Source: Rhodanobacter sp. T12-5 (lineage in GTDB: Bacteria > Pseudomonadota > Gammaproteobacteria > Xanthomonadales > Rhodanobacteraceae). Taken from it: a DNA stretch of 64,000 nt. A model generated the notes under the pieces. That model saw nothing but the letters and a program-made list of their open reading frames with translations. It was not told the origin of the DNA and made no database searches. The stretch is from NCBI RefSeq assembly GCF_008329435.1, contig NZ_NPKN01000006.1, forward strand, positions 62,670 to 126,669, given 5' to 3'. Both the position numbers and the translations under genes were made by a program. This document shows, one piece after another, positions 9,104 to 20,477 of the stretch (positions are counted from its first letter, which is position 1; each line of letters opens with the position of its first letter).

Positions 9104-10192
9104 TCAGGGCAACGCCACCGGGTAGGAACCCAGCACGCGGATGGTTGCCGCCGATTCGCCGATGTCGTGCACTGCGGCCTGCAGCGCGTCGCCATCGATA
9201 TGGCCGGAGACGTCGATGAAGAACGCGTACTGCCACTTGCCGGTATGTGCCGGCCGCGATTCGATCCGGTTCAGGCTGATGCCATGCTTGGCGAACGGGC
9301 TGAGCACATCGTACAGAGCACCCGGCTTGTCGTTGACGGTGATCAGCAGCGAGGTGCGGTCGTTGCCCGACGGCGGGAACAGCGAGCGGCCGATGACCAG
9401 GAAACGCGTGGTGTTGTCGGCGCGATCCTCGATGCCTTGCGCCACGGCCTTGAGCCCGTAGATCTTGCCGGCGGTCTCGCCGGCGATCGCCGCTGCGTCA
9501 TCGGCATGTCGTGCCAGTCGCGCCGCTTCGGCATTGCTGCCGACCGCAACGCATTCGACACCCGGCAGGTTGATGCGCAACCAGGTCTTGCATTGCTGCA
9601 GCGACTGCGCATGTGCGTAGACGCGCTTGACATCGTCCAGCTTGCCGGTCAGCGAATGCAGGCATTGGTGCACGCGCAGTTCCACTTCGCCGCAGATGGT
9701 CGCCTCCGAGGTGAGGAACATGTCCAGGGTGACCTGGATCATGCCCTGCCCGGAATTCTCCACCGGCACCACGCCGAAATCGGCATGGCCGGCGGCGACC
9801 TCCTGGAACACCTCCTCGATGCTGCCCAGCGGCAGGCCGTAGGCGGCGTGGCCGAAATGCTTGCGCACGGCCTGTTCGCTGAAGGTGCCTTCCGGACCGA
9901 GAAAGCCGATCTTGAGCGGATCCTCCTGCGCCAGGCACGACGACATGATCTCGCGGAACAGCCGCACCATCTCGGCGTCGGAAAGCGGGCCGTCATTGCG
10001 GTCCACCACCATGCGCAACACATGGGCCTCGCGTTCGGGGCGGTAATAGTCGATGGCCGACAGCCCTGTCCCCTTGACCTTGGCGACCGTCTGCGCATGG
10101 TTCGCGCGCTCGGAAATCAGCTGCTGGATCTGCCGGTCGATGCTGTCGATGCGCTCGCGCATTTCGCTCAGCGGTGTCTTTGGGTCAGTCAT
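9104..10192 (-). CDS. pheA: Bifunctional chorismate mutase / prephenate dehydratase (P-protein)
   Basis: 362 residues. Converts chorismate through prephenate to phenylpyruvate. Domain order: AroQ-type chorismate mutase (residues 1-90, RIDSIDRQIQQLISERANHAQ), prephenate dehydratase (about 95-270, GPEGTFSEQA and the NTTRF motif near 263), and a C-terminal ACT regulatory domain (about 280-360) with the phenylalanine-binding ESRP motif. The ESRP motif implies feedback inhibition by phenylalanine. It sits between serC (75 bp upstream) and aroA. Confidence 0.97.
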   Translation of the reverse strand: MTDPKTPLSEMRERIDSIDRQIQQLISERANHAQTVAKVKGTGLSAIDYYRPEREAHVLRMVVDRNDGPLSDAEMVRLFREIMSSCLAQEDPLKIGFLGPEGTFSEQAVRKHFGHAAYGLPLGSIEEVFQEVAAGHADFGVVPVENSGQGMIQVTLDMFLTSEATICGEVELRVHQCLHSLTGKLDDVKRVYAHAQSLQQCKTWLRINLPGVECVAVGSNAEAARLARHADDAAAIAGETAGKIYGLKAVAQGIEDRADNTTRFLVIGRSLFPPSGNDRTSLLITVNDKPGALYDVLSPFAKHGISLNRIESRPAHTGKWQYAFFIDVSGHIDGDALQAAVHDIGESAATIRVLGSYPVALP

Positions 10193-10267
10193 GATTCAGC
10201 CGCCTGGATGGATAGAAGTCCAAATGAACGAACTGGCATCTTGCCTGATAGTGCCGTGCATGGCCAC

Positions 10268-11353
10268 TCAGCCATGCCGTTGCGCGAAATCCTGCATGAA
10301 CGCGACGAGGGCGTCGACGGCCTCGGGCGGGACCGCGTTGTACAGCGAAGCGCGCATGCCGCCCAGCGCCTTGTGACCCTTCAGCGCGAGCAGGCCTGCA
10401 GCTTCCGATTCCTCGAGGAAGGCGGCGTCCAGGGCGCTGTCGTGCAGGGTGAAGCGGACGTTCATGCGCGATCGCGCGGACGGCTCGATCGGGTTCCGGT
10501 AATAGCCGCCGGAACTGTCGATGGTCCGGTACAGCAACCCGGCCTTGGCCTGGTTGCGTTCGGCCATCACGGCCAGACCACCCTGTGCCTGCAGCCACTG
10601 GAAGGTCAGCCCGGCCACGTACCAGCCCCAGGTGTTTGGCGTGTTCAGCATGGAATCGTTGGCCGCCTGCTCGGCGTAACGGAAAATCCGTGCCATCGGC
10701 CGGCCCGCTCGTTGCAACAGGTCGCGGCGGATGACCATCACGACCAGGCCGGACGGGCCGATGTTCTTCTGCGCACCTGCGTAGACCAGGCCGAAGCGGG
10801 TAATGTCCAGCGGCTCGGACAGGATGTTCGAGGACATGTCGGCCACCAGCGGCACGGCGCCGACCTCGGGGATGTCATGGAACTCGACGCCGTGGATCGT
10901 CTCGTTCGGCGTGTAGTGCACGTAGGCCGCGTGCGGATCGAGTCGCCAGGTGTCGCGCGCCGGCAGCTTCAGGTAATCGTCGGCCGCGCCACTGGCGGCG
11001 ACGTTCGCCCGCACGTATGGCGCCGCCTCGCTGACCGCCTTGGCACTCCAGTGTCCACTGACGATGTAATCGGCGCTATCGCCCTCGCCGGCGAGGTTCA
11101 TCGGGATCTGCGCAAACTGCTGGGTGGCGCCGCCCTGCAGGAACAGCACGGCGTAATCGGCGGGAATGCCGATCAATTCGCGCAGGGTCGCCTCGGCTTG
11201 TGCGGCCATTTGAATGAAGCGTTTGCCGCGATGGGATTGCTCCATCACCGACGCGCCGCTGCCGTTCCAGTCCAGCATCTCGCTCTGTGCGCGTTCGAGT
11301 ACGGCCTGCGGCAATGCTGCCGGGCCGGCGCTGAAGTTCCAGACTCTGCTCAC
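10268..11353 (-). CDS. serC: Phosphoserine aminotransferase
   Basis: 361 residues. PLP enzyme converting 3-phosphohydroxypyruvate to phosphoserine, and used for the analogous step of pyridoxal-phosphate synthesis. The N-terminus RVWNFSAGPAALP and the motifs SHRGKRF, LFLQGGATQQF and YAGAQKNIGPSG (Schiff-base Lys) identify it. A GTG start is chosen because it gives the family length and has AGGA about 10 nt upstream; an ATG 11 codons earlier (11386) is the alternative and lacks a ribosome site. First gene of the serC-pheA-aroA run. Confidence 0.95.
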   Translation of the reverse strand: MSRVWNFSAGPAALPQAVLERAQSEMLDWNGSGASVMEQSHRGKRFIQMAAQAEATLRELIGIPADYAVLFLQGGATQQFAQIPMNLAGEGDSADYIVSGHWSAKAVSEAAPYVRANVAASGAADDYLKLPARDTWRLDPHAAYVHYTPNETIHGVEFHDIPEVGAVPLVADMSSNILSEPLDITRFGLVYAGAQKNIGPSGLVVMVIRRDLLQRAGRPMARIFRYAEQAANDSMLNTPNTWGWYVAGLTFQWLQAQGGLAVMAERNQAKAGLLYRTIDSSGGYYRNPIEPSARSRMNVRFTLHDSALDAAFLEESEAAGLLALKGHKALGGMRASLYNAVPPEAVDALVAFMQDFAQRHG

Positions 11354-11431
11354 GTGCGAGTGATCCTGTCGAGGTGTTTCACGCATTATGGCGCGGCGCA
11401 GCATGGGGCGGTCAACTGCCCTTCCGCAACC

Positions 11432-12199
11432 TCAGAATCGGATCAGCAGCACCAGGGCGATGCCCAGCGCCAGCACGGCGGCAGTCACGATCAGCCACCA
11501 CACTTCGCCGGTCGGACCCGCCGCTTCTTCGGGCAACTGGGCCGGCAGCGGCGCAGGCAGCACGATCTCCGGCTCAGGCTCCATCCCCGGCGCATCCACC
11601 ACGAAGCGATGCATCGCCACGCCGAGCTGATCGCCCGGCCGCAACGCCAGCTTTTGCACCACGACCCCATTGACCCGCAACGGATGGCGCTCGCACGGCT
11701 GGAGCACTTCCAGCAGCAATTGGCCGGCTTCCCAGTAGATGCGCAACGAGACAGTGTCGCCTTGCGGCAACTCGAGCGGGCAGCGGCCCTGCGGCCCGAG
11801 TTCCAGGCGGTCCTCCAGCGACAATACGCGTCCGGACAGCGGTCCGGCCACCGCGCGCAAGGCCACCGTGCAACGGCTCTGCTCCGGCACGATCAGCGGT
11901 ATGCGCAGCTTCGGATCATCGTCGTCGCGCAACAGCATGCGGCAGTCGCCCACGCTGACCACGTCACCGGCACGCAGCAATGCGCGTTCGCGCACCGGCC
12001 GTGCGTTGACATGAATGCGATCGGCCGACGGCAGCACATGCAGCACCCAGCCACGGCGATCCTGCTGGATGCGCAGATGCCGCGCTGCCGCCTGGCTGGT
12101 GGCCAGCACGACGTCGTTGTCGGGGGCGCTGCCGATACGCAGTTGTGCGTGTTCCCAATGGAAATCCTCGCGAGCCGCGTTGGGAAATTCGATGCGCAT
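11432..12199 (-). CDS. Tandem FHA-domain protein with C-terminal membrane anchor
   Basis: 255 residues. The first forkhead-associated domain covers about residues 10-95: LRIGSAPDNDVVL, then ARHLRIQQ and a VNARPVRERALLRAGDVV turn. A second, diverged FHA-like unit lies at about 110-205 (LELGPQGRCPLEL, PLRVNGVVVQKLALRPGDQL). A proline/acidic linker and one C-terminal membrane helix (WWLIVTAAVLALGIALVLLI) follow. FHA domains bind phosphothreonine peptides, but no kinase or phosphatase gene is near. The cellular role is unknown. The start is MRIEFPN; earlier in-frame starts overlap the divergent gene's leader. Confidence 0.75.
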   Translation of the reverse strand: MRIEFPNAAREDFHWEHAQLRIGSAPDNDVVLATSQAAARHLRIQQDRRGWVLHVLPSADRIHVNARPVRERALLRAGDVVSVGDCRMLLRDDDDPKLRIPLIVPEQSRCTVALRAVAGPLSGRVLSLEDRLELGPQGRCPLELPQGDTVSLRIYWEAGQLLLEVLQPCERHPLRVNGVVVQKLALRPGDQLGVAMHRFVVDAPGMEPEPEIVLPAPLPAQLPEEAAGPTGEVWWLIVTAAVLALGIALVLLIRF

Positions 12200-12299
12200 G
12201 TGTGAACCAGTCGATAGACCGCGAAACTCTAGCATGCAGCCCGTCACGCCCCGGTGCACGGCAGGCATTAACATGTCGCGTTTTCGTCCGGAGTCCGCC

Positions 12300-12575
12300 A
12301 TGCCCACCATCGATATCCGCCGACCGCATCAGCTGTCGATCGCCGAGGCCCGCGCCGTGGTCGACAAGGTCGCCGCGCGCATGCACGAAAAATTCGGCAT
12401 GGACGGCCAGTGGCAGGGCGATACATTGCGGTTTTCCCGGTCCGGGGTCAGCGGCACGATCGCCGTCGGCGGCGACGCCATCGAGGTCAAGGCGCAACTG
12501 GGCCTGATGCTGGCGCCGTTGAAAGGCATGATCGAGCAGGAGATCCGGCGCAAGCTGGATGAACACTTCGCCTGA
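12300..12575 (+). CDS. Polyhydroxyalkanoic-acid-system (PHA granule region) protein
   Basis: 91 residues resembling the PHA_gran_rgn family: MPTIDIRRPHQLSIAEARAVVDKVA at the start, a central antiparallel strand pair (LRFSRSGVSGTIAVGGDAIEV) and a helical tail (LKGMIEQEIRRKLDEHFA). The function is not established; some members sit in PHA loci, others do not, and no PHA gene is here. GGAG six bases before the ATG supports the start. Divergent from the FHA gene and 100 bp before infA. Confidence 0.75.
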   Translation: MPTIDIRRPHQLSIAEARAVVDKVAARMHEKFGMDGQWQGDTLRFSRSGVSGTIAVGGDAIEVKAQLGLMLAPLKGMIEQEIRRKLDEHFA

Positions 12576-12675
12576 GAGCGCCGGGATGCCTTGATGATTC
12601 TTTAACCAACCGCCTGTTCGTGGCATACTCGTCGGCTTACGCAGCCATGACGGTTGCGCGTGAACCCCGGAACAC

Positions 12676-12894
12676 ATGGCCAAAGACGACGTCATCGAAA
12701 TGGAAGGCACGGTCCAGGAGACCCTGCCCAACACCATGTTTCGTGTGCAATTGGAGAATGGGCACGTAATCATCGCCCACATTTCCGGCCGCATGCGCAA
12801 GCACTACATCCGCATCCTCACGGGCGACAAGGTCAAGATCGAAATGACCCCGTACGACCTGAGCAAGGGACGCATCACCTACCGCATGAAATAA
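12676..12894 (+). CDS. infA: Translation initiation factor IF-1
   Basis: 72 residues, exactly the family length, a single OB-fold protein that binds the ribosomal A site during initiation. [34 protein letters not shown] and [11 protein letters not shown] are diagnostic. A weak promoter candidate upstream has TTTAAC and CATACT 17 bp apart (about 12611-12639). It is convergent with clpA across a bidirectional terminator. Confidence 0.99.
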   Translation: MAKDDVIEMEGTVQETLPNTMFRVQLENGHVIIAHISGRMRKHYIRILTGDKVKIEMTPYDLSKGRITYRMK

Positions 12895-12951
12895 GGCGGC
12901 ACGTCCGGGCGCGCAGCGTCCCGGCGGCGTGATGGTGGTGTCGGACATGCA

Positions 12952-12976
12952 AAAGGCGGCGCAATGCGCCGCCTTT
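12952..12976. terminator. Bidirectional terminator between infA and clpA
   Basis: An 11-bp perfect stem (AAAGGCGGCGC / GCGCCGCCTTT) with loop AAT, with A and T tracts at the ends, lies between two convergent genes. Confidence 0.85.
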
Positions 12977-13008
12977 GCTTTGCCTGTCGTTTCTTCGGCC
13001 CGCCTGGC

Positions 13009-15279
<2,271 letters not shown>

Positions 15280-15346
15280 TCGGATCGTCTCCGGGTGCAA
15301 TGTTGAGCGGCCTGCAACACCGCGATGGACACAAAATGGGGGCCGC

Positions 15347-15673
15347 TCAGAGCTTTTCCATAGTGCACAACAACGGATGCTGATGGGAACGTGAATATTC
15401 GTTGACGTGGGTTACCTTGGTTTCAGCAACTTCGCGGGTAAACACGCCGCACACGCCGCGTCCGCGGGTATGCACATGCAACATCACCTGCACCGCCTGC
15501 TCCTGGTCCAGGTTGAAAAAGCTGCGCAATACCTCCACCACGAAATCCATCGGCGTGAAGTCGTCGTTCAGCAGCAGCACTTGAAACAGCGGCGGTCGTG
15601 CCACTTCGGGCTTAGTGGTCTCCAGCGCCAATCCGCGACCGCTGTCGTGCTCATGTTCGGGTTCGTGGGCCAT
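15347..15673 (-). CDS. clpS: ClpAP adaptor protein ClpS
   Basis: 108 residues. Adaptor that docks on the ClpA N-domain and delivers N-degron substrates. A disordered charged N-terminal tail of about 27 residues precedes the core [22 protein letters not shown], with the DDFTPM substrate-pocket segment, and [19 protein letters not shown] lies 5 nt before the ATG giving MAHEPEHEH. The clpS-clpA order is the usual one. Confidence 0.98.
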   Translation of the reverse strand: MAHEPEHEHDSGRGLALETTKPEVARPPLFQVLLLNDDFTPMDFVVEVLRSFFNLDQEQAVQVMLHVHTRGRGVCGVFTREVAETKVTHVNEYSRSHQHPLLCTMEKL

Positions 15674-15790
15674 GGTTTCCTGGGGTGTCTTCTCTGATAC
15701 GAAGTATACGCCGCGGCGGATCCGGCCCGTCCGGCAGTGCGTCAATCGAGGTAGTGGCACAATGGCGGCTTTTCCAGTCCCGTCCCGCTC

Positions 15791-16276
15791 ATGGCCGCCT
15801 CCACTACCAGCACCGAGATCTGGCGACCGCACGTCACCGTCGCCTGCGTGGTGGCCGACGGCGACCGCTACCTGATGGTGGAGGAAACCGTGAACGGTCG
15901 GCTCGCCTACAACCAGCCAGCCGGCCATCTCGACGACGGTGAGAGCCTGAGTGCCGCAGCCCTGCGCGAGACGCTGGAGGAAACCGGCTGGACCGTGGAA
16001 TTGCAGCACCTGATCGGCGTGCACCAATGGCGCAGCACCGAGCATGGTGACGCGGTGATTCGCTTCAGCTTCGCCGCCCGCGGCGTCAGCCACGACCCGC
16101 AGCGCCCGCTGGATACCGACATCATCCGCGCGTTGTGGCTGACCCGGGGCGAGATCGCCGCCCTGGGCGAGCGCCTGCGCAGTCCGCTGGTGTTGCTGAG
16201 CATCGACGCGTGGCTGGCGGGCCGGCGGTTGCCGCTGGACGCCCTCGACTACCTGCCTGACGGTGGCGCGAAGTGA
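15791..16276 (+). CDS. nudJ: NUDIX hydrolase, NudJ-like
   Basis: 161 residues with a complete Nudix box at about 45-67 (G-x5-E-x7-REtLEEtGW). NudJ proteins hydrolyse nucleoside di/triphosphates and hydroxymethylpyrimidine pyrophosphate, acting as housekeeping phosphatases. Assignment to NudJ rests on context: the nudJ-mnmA-hflD order is that of E. coli. Its stop overlaps the mnmA GTG start, so the two are translationally coupled. Divergent from clpS (117 bp). Confidence 0.85.
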   Translation: MAASTTSTEIWRPHVTVACVVADGDRYLMVEETVNGRLAYNQPAGHLDDGESLSAAALRETLEETGWTVELQHLIGVHQWRSTEHGDAVIRFSFAARGVSHDPQRPLDTDIIRALWLTRGEIAALGERLRSPLVLLSIDAWLAGRRLPLDALDYLPDGGAK

Positions 16277-17421
16277 AGGTGATGCTCGGCATTTCCGGCG
16301 GCGTCGATTCGTCAGTCGCGGCCTTGCTGCTGCAGCAGGCCGGGCACGACGTCGAGGGTCTGTTCATGCAGAACTGGGAGGAAGATGATCGTTCCGGGCC
16401 CTGCACCACCGACGCCGACCGCAAGGATGCCGTGGCGGTGTGCGGCCGGCTCGCCATACCGTTCCATGCACGCAACTTCGCGGCGGCGTACTGGGACGGC
16501 GTATTCACGCATTTCCTCGCCGAATACCGCGCCGGGCGCACGCCCAATCCCGATGTGCTGTGCAATCGCGAGATCAAGTTCAAGACCTTTCTGGACGAGG
16601 CCCACGCGTTGGGTGCCGAGAAAATCGCCACAGGACACTACGCCCGCGTGGACTTTCATGACGGCCATTACCGCCTGTTGCGCGCGGTCGACGACACCAA
16701 GGACCAGAGCTATTTCCTGCATGCCCTGGGCCAGCAGCAACTGGCCGCCACCCTGTTCCCGCTGGGCGCGATCGAGAAATCCCGTGTGCGCGAGCTGGCC
16801 CGCGAGGCGGCGCTGCCGACCCACGCGAAGAAGGACTCCACCGGAATCTGTTTCATCGGCGAACGCGATTTCCGCAGCTTCCTGGCCCAGTACCTGCCTG
16901 CCCGGCCCGGCGAGATCCGTACGCCGGACGGCGAGCTGATCGGCGAGCATCAGGGCGTGATGTATTACACCCTCGGCCAGCGCAACGGCCTGGGCATCGG
17001 CGGGCGTCACGGCGCCAGCGGCGAAGCGTGGTACGTGGTCGGCAAGGACGTACCGGCGAACGTGCTGTACGTAGCCCAGGGCGGCGAGAACCGCTGGCTG
17101 TTTTCGCAGCGGTTGCAGACGGAAGCGCCGAACTGGGTCGCAGGCCGTGCACCATCCGCCGAATTCCGCTGCACCGCGCGCACCCGTTATCGCCAGTCCG
17201 ACCAGGGTTGCCTCGTCAGCGTGCGCGACGACGGCCTCGATATTCGGTTCGATGAACCACAACGCGCTGTCACGCCGGGCCAGTCGGTGGTCCTCTACGA
17301 TGGCGAGGTTTGCCTGGGCGGTGCAGTAATCGCCGCCACCGATGCACCTTACGGCAGCCTGCTGCCGACGTTCGACCCTTCCCCCACGCTCCCCGCAAGA
17401 GAACAGCAACCCCGTGTTTGA
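16273..17421 (+). CDS. mnmA: tRNA-specific 2-thiouridylase
   Basis: 382 residues. Installs the 2-thio group on U34 of tRNA-Lys, -Glu and -Gln. The PP-loop [12 protein letters not shown] is at residues 9-20, the catalytic Cys lies in [12 protein letters not shown] (about 99), and the second catalytic Cys in [12 protein letters not shown] (about 196). It starts at GTG overlapping the nudJ stop; an ATG three codons in is the alternative. The last 20 residues ([14 protein letters not shown]) are extra relative to the family and are encoded by a C-rich stretch reminiscent of intergenic repeats. Confidence 0.97.
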   Translation: MKVMLGISGGVDSSVAALLLQQAGHDVEGLFMQNWEEDDRSGPCTTDADRKDAVAVCGRLAIPFHARNFAAAYWDGVFTHFLAEYRAGRTPNPDVLCNREIKFKTFLDEAHALGAEKIATGHYARVDFHDGHYRLLRAVDDTKDQSYFLHALGQQQLAATLFPLGAIEKSRVRELAREAALPTHAKKDSTGICFIGERDFRSFLAQYLPARPGEIRTPDGELIGEHQGVMYYTLGQRNGLGIGGRHGASGEAWYVVGKDVPANVLYVAQGGENRWLFSQRLQTEAPNWVAGRAPSAEFRCTARTRYRQSDQGCLVSVRDDGLDIRFDEPQRAVTPGQSVVLYDGEVCLGGAVIAATDAPYGSLLPTFDPSPTLPAREQQPRV

Positions 17422-17431
17422 AACCTTTTCC

Positions 17432-18055
17432 ATGAATGAAGAGCGCGTGCTCGCGCTTGCCGGCCTCTTCCAGTCCTGCGCGCTCGCGCAGCAACTTGCC
17501 AACGAGGGACGCTGCGACGAGAGCGCGATGGAAGCCAGCATCGCCAGCGTGTTCCGCATCGACGCGCCATCGGTGGTCGGGGTTTACGGCAACATCTCCA
17601 ATGTGCGCATCGGCCTGCGCAACCTGATCGCACAGCTCGACGAAAGCGACCGCGACATGGCGGTGACGCGCATGGTGGTGACCGTGATGCGGCTGGAACG
17701 CAGCTTGTCCGGCCGGCCCGACCTGCTCGATAAGCTTCAACAGGGCATCGTCGCCGCGCAACGGCAGGTCGAGCATTTCGGCCAGGGCTCGCCCCAGGTC
17801 AGCAGCCGCCTGGCCGAGCTCTACGCATCCACCCTGTCGATCCTGAAGCCGCGGGTGATGGTCAGCGGCAACCCGCAGCAACTGCAGCTGCCCATTGTGG
17901 TGGAAAAGGTGCGCGCCAATCTTCTCGCCGCGATGCGTTCGGCGGTGCTGTGGCGACAGGTCGGCGGTCGCCAGTGGCAGTTGCTGCTGTACCGACGCCA
18001 GTGCAGCATGCTGGCACGCGGCCTGCTGACCGGGGTAACCCTGGATCATCGCTGA
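17432..18055 (+). CDS. hflD: High-frequency lysogenization protein HflD homologue
   Basis: 207 residues, mostly helical, membrane-associated in E. coli. MNEERVLALAGLFQSCALAQQLA, GVYGNISNVRIGLRNLIAQL and LPIVVEKVRANLLAAMRSAVLWRQVGG match the HflD (DUF489) family. In E. coli it binds lambda CII; its ordinary role is unclear. ATG 10 bp after the mnmA stop is chosen; a GTG six codons earlier (17414) would overlap mnmA. Last gene of nudJ-mnmA-hflD. Confidence 0.93.
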   Translation: MNEERVLALAGLFQSCALAQQLANEGRCDESAMEASIASVFRIDAPSVVGVYGNISNVRIGLRNLIAQLDESDRDMAVTRMVVTVMRLERSLSGRPDLLDKLQQGIVAAQRQVEHFGQGSPQVSSRLAELYASTLSILKPRVMVSGNPQQLQLPIVVEKVRANLLAAMRSAVLWRQVGGRQWQLLLYRRQCSMLARGLLTGVTLDHR

Positions 18056-18079
18056 CGACACCTTCGGGATCGACAAAAG

Positions 18080-18108
18080 CAAACGGCGGGCATCTGCCCG
18101 CCGTTTTC
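18080..18108. terminator. Terminator between hflD and the porin
   Basis: Stem AACGGCGGGC / GCCCGCCGTT with loop ATCT and a TTTT tail on the plus strand; on the minus strand the tail is TTTGCTTTT. It serves hflD and probably the convergent porin gene. Confidence 0.8.
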
Positions 18109-18157
18109 CGTCCATGGGTGGAACTCCCTTGCGATAACTGTTGAAACTCTTTTCGAG

Positions 18158-18184
18158 GCTCATCCCTGCAGCGCAGGGATGAGC
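18158..18184 (-). other. Perfect 12-bp hairpin just after the porin stop
   Basis: GCTCATCCCTGC and its exact complement enclose AGC, 4 bp after the porin stop codon on the minus strand. There is no T tract, so it is more likely an mRNA 3'-end structure than the terminator. Confidence 0.5.
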
Positions 18185-18188
18185 CAGC

Positions 18189-19454
18189 TCAGAACGCCAC
18201 TTCGCCAAACACGCCGAATTCGTTCGTCTTCACGTTCTGCACGTGCAGCGGCACCGGCGTGGTCACCGACTTGTCGGCCTTCTCGTGCTTCCACACGCCG
18301 GCCAGCTTGAAACCCTTGGTGATCTGGAACTCGACGCCGGCGTTGTAGTAGACGTCCTTGTTGTCGCGATCCAGGGTCCTGCTGAGCTTGGCATTGTCGT
18401 AGCGGGCGAACAGGTTCACGCCATCGGCGATCGCCACGCTGCCCCACAGCGAATAGCCATTGGCCTTGTCCGTCGCCGTGGTGAGCACGTTGTTCCAGTT
18501 TTTCGCCGTGAAGTACTCGGCACCGAGACGGAACGCGTCACTGGCGTAGGCCACCATCAGGTCGCCGCGCTGGGCGGTGTTCGGTGCATTGGTGTTCTCG
18601 GTCTCCTGGCCGCGATGGCCGCTGTAGCCGCCGATCGCCACGATCATGTTCTCGAAAGGAACGAAGCCGACGCGGCCTTCGAAGTCCACACCCTTGCTGC
18701 GGCCCGGGTTCTTGTAGCCATTGCCGTTGACGATCGAGACCGCGTAGTTGAGCGACTTGCTGCTGCCGATGTCGCCGCCGAGGTGCAGGCCCCAGTCAGC
18801 CGAGTTGCCGTACTTCAGGCGATCGGTCAGCGTGTTCTCGACGTAACGGAAGCCGTAGTACTTCTCGGCGAACGGGATCCAAGGCATGTCGGCCGAACCA
18901 ACGCGGAACACGGCCGCCTGGTCGAACTTCGCCTGCACGTACGCCTTCTTGACGAACAGGTTGGTTTCGCCGTCGCTGCTGACGTAGTTGAAATCGGTGG
19001 TGAGGTTGGCCGACCACACATCGTTGAACTTGTGGTCGACGCCGAGGTAGAAGCGCTTCACGTCGAGACCCAGGCCGGATGCATTGGTCTTGCCCGTGTC
19101 GCTGTTCTTCTGGTCGATGCTGGTGAAGTCGAAGTACATCTTGCCGGACAGGGTCGTGTTGTTGATGGCCTTTTCCAGCGCAGCGAATTTCTTGTCGCTG
19201 GCCGCGGTTACATTGGTCGCCTTTTCGACCGCCTGGCCAGTACTGACGTTGATGTCGGACTGCGCGTCGGTGCGATGTTCCAGCTCGTCGACCTTGGCTT
19301 GCAACGCTGCAAGCTGCGCCTTCAGCAACTCGACGTCGCTGTTGCTGACAGCCGGTGTCGTGGTCGCCCGGTGCTGTGCCGGGGCCGCGGCGACGGTGAA
19401 ACTGGTGACGCCCAGGCCGGCAGCAATCGCCACCGCAATCAGTTTGGAACGCAT
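18189..19454 (-). CDS. Outer-membrane porin, probably phosphate-responsive (OprO/OprP-like)
   Basis: 421 residues. A signal peptide of about 26 residues ends at VAAAPA. A short helical or coiled-coil segment follows (VELLKAQLAALQAKVDELEHR, about 48-70), then a beta-barrel with alternating strands and a C-terminal phenylalanine (GEVAF), the OMP insertion signal. The pattern fits the Porin_O_P type of trimeric porin. Assignment to phosphate uptake is inferred from a Pho-box-like site upstream and from the neighbouring pst operon; selectivity residues cannot be judged. Start ATG at MRSKLIAVAIAAG. Divergent from rnt. Confidence 0.85.
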   Translation of the reverse strand: MRSKLIAVAIAAGLGVTSFTVAAAPAQHRATTTPAVSNSDVELLKAQLAALQAKVDELEHRTDAQSDINVSTGQAVEKATNVTAASDKKFAALEKAINNTTLSGKMYFDFTSIDQKNSDTGKTNASGLGLDVKRFYLGVDHKFNDVWSANLTTDFNYVSSDGETNLFVKKAYVQAKFDQAAVFRVGSADMPWIPFAEKYYGFRYVENTLTDRLKYGNSADWGLHLGGDIGSSKSLNYAVSIVNGNGYKNPGRSKGVDFEGRVGFVPFENMIVAIGGYSGHRGQETENTNAPNTAQRGDLMVAYASDAFRLGAEYFTAKNWNNVLTTATDKANGYSLWGSVAIADGVNLFARYDNAKLSRTLDRDNKDVYYNAGVEFQITKGFKLAGVWKHEKADKSVTTPVPLHVQNVKTNEFGVFGEVAF

Positions 19455-19568
19455 GTCATTCTCCGCAAGTTTGGTGGGAAACATCTCAACCGCCCCCTCG
19501 ATCCGATAGCCGGCTAGCGATTAGTTAACAAGTGTGCCGAGCCAATTTGACGTTTGGATGCATCTTTC

Positions 19569-19586
19569 GTGACACATTCAAGACAG
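19569..19586 (-). promoter_or_regulatory. Putative Pho box upstream of the porin
   Basis: On the minus strand CTGTCTT-GAAT-GTGTCAC has two 7-mers 11 bp apart, matching the PhoB direct repeat CTGTCAT/CTGTCAC at 6/7 and 6/7. It lies 115 bp before the porin start. Confidence 0.6.
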
Positions 19587-19640
19587 TCCCGGGGGACGGT
19601 ACTACGCACGCCATCCGGAGCGCGCTGATATGCTTTGTGA

Positions 19641-20300
19641 ATGGAAATTTTCAGCAACAGCACTGCGCCACGCATGGCGGAACGGTTTCGCGGCTTTCTT
19701 CCGGTGGTGGTCGACGTCGAAACAGGCGGCTTCGATGCCGAACACGATGCCTTGCTGGAAATCGCCGCCATCCCCCTGCTCATGGATGCAGACGGCTACC
19801 TGCGGCTGCAGCCCACCGTGTCCACGCACGTCGAACCGTTCCCCGGCGCGAATCTCGATCCGCGCTCCCTGGAAATTACCGGCATCGATCCATACAACCC
19901 GCTGCGCGGCGCGCTGGCGGAGCGATTGGCGCTGGATCATATCTTCCATGCCGTGCGCGAGGCCGTGCGCGAAGCCGGTTGCCAGCGGGCGATCCTGGTC
20001 GGCCACAACGCCGGGTTCGATCTGGGCTTCCTGAATCAGGCCGTGCGCCGCTGCGGACACAAACGCAATCCGTTCCATCCATTCAGCTGTTTCGACACGG
20101 TCAGTTTCGGTGGCCTGGCCTTCGGGCAGACCGTATTGAGCAAGGCCGTGCTGGCTGCCGGCCATGCGTTCGACAGTCGCGAAGCGCATTCAGCGGTGTA
20201 TGACGCCGAACGAACCGGAGAACTGTTCTGCACGGTGGTCAATCGCTGGCGTCAGCTCGAGCTGCTCGAGCAGGCACACAGCGGCCTCGATGCGGCTTGA
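19641..20300 (+). CDS. rnt: Ribonuclease T
   Basis: 219 residues. DEDD-family 3'-5' exoribonuclease trimming tRNA and other stable-RNA ends. Motif Exo I is DVETGGFD (about residue 25), Exo II is HNAGFDLGF, and Exo III is the HSAVYDAE segment. [20 protein letters not shown] and FGQTVLSKA follow E. coli RNase T closely. Two candidate starts exist, ATG 19641 and ATG 19674 (MAERFRGF); neither has a clear ribosome site. The position between the porin and pstS looks incidental to phosphate. Confidence 0.95.
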   Translation: MEIFSNSTAPRMAERFRGFLPVVVDVETGGFDAEHDALLEIAAIPLLMDADGYLRLQPTVSTHVEPFPGANLDPRSLEITGIDPYNPLRGALAERLALDHIFHAVREAVREAGCQRAILVGHNAGFDLGFLNQAVRRCGHKRNPFHPFSCFDTVSFGGLAFGQTVLSKAVLAAGHAFDSREAHSAVYDAERTGELFCTVVNRWRQLELLEQAHSGLDAA

Positions 20301-20384
20301 GGGGACGGCAGCCTGCCGCAAACTCGGCTTTTGTCCCCCTGTTTCCGGTTCCCTATTTCCCGTTCCCGGTCTAAAGATGACAGC

Positions 20385-20413
20385 TTGTCATCTTCCTGAA
20401 ACATTCATTTCAT
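20385..20413 (+). promoter_or_regulatory. Tandem Pho box upstream of pstS
   Basis: Three 7-mers spaced 11 bp apart, TTGTCAT, CTGAAAC and ATTTCAT, match the PhoB half-site CTGTCAT/C at 6/7, 5/7 and 5/7. They begin 93 bp before the pstS start. An overlapping palindrome GATGACAgctTGTCATC precedes them. Confidence 0.6.
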
Positions 20414-20477
20414 CCAATGGCAACACGAAAAGCCTGAAATAGCGGGGTCGCATCCGACTTCCCTCCAAGGAGCTACC

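Noticed and set aside
8831-12205. A 1124-codon plus-strand open frame across aroA, pheA, serC and the FHA gene
   Set aside because: It crosses several genes whose minus-strand frames carry clear catalytic motifs; in high-GC DNA the opposite strand often stays open by chance.
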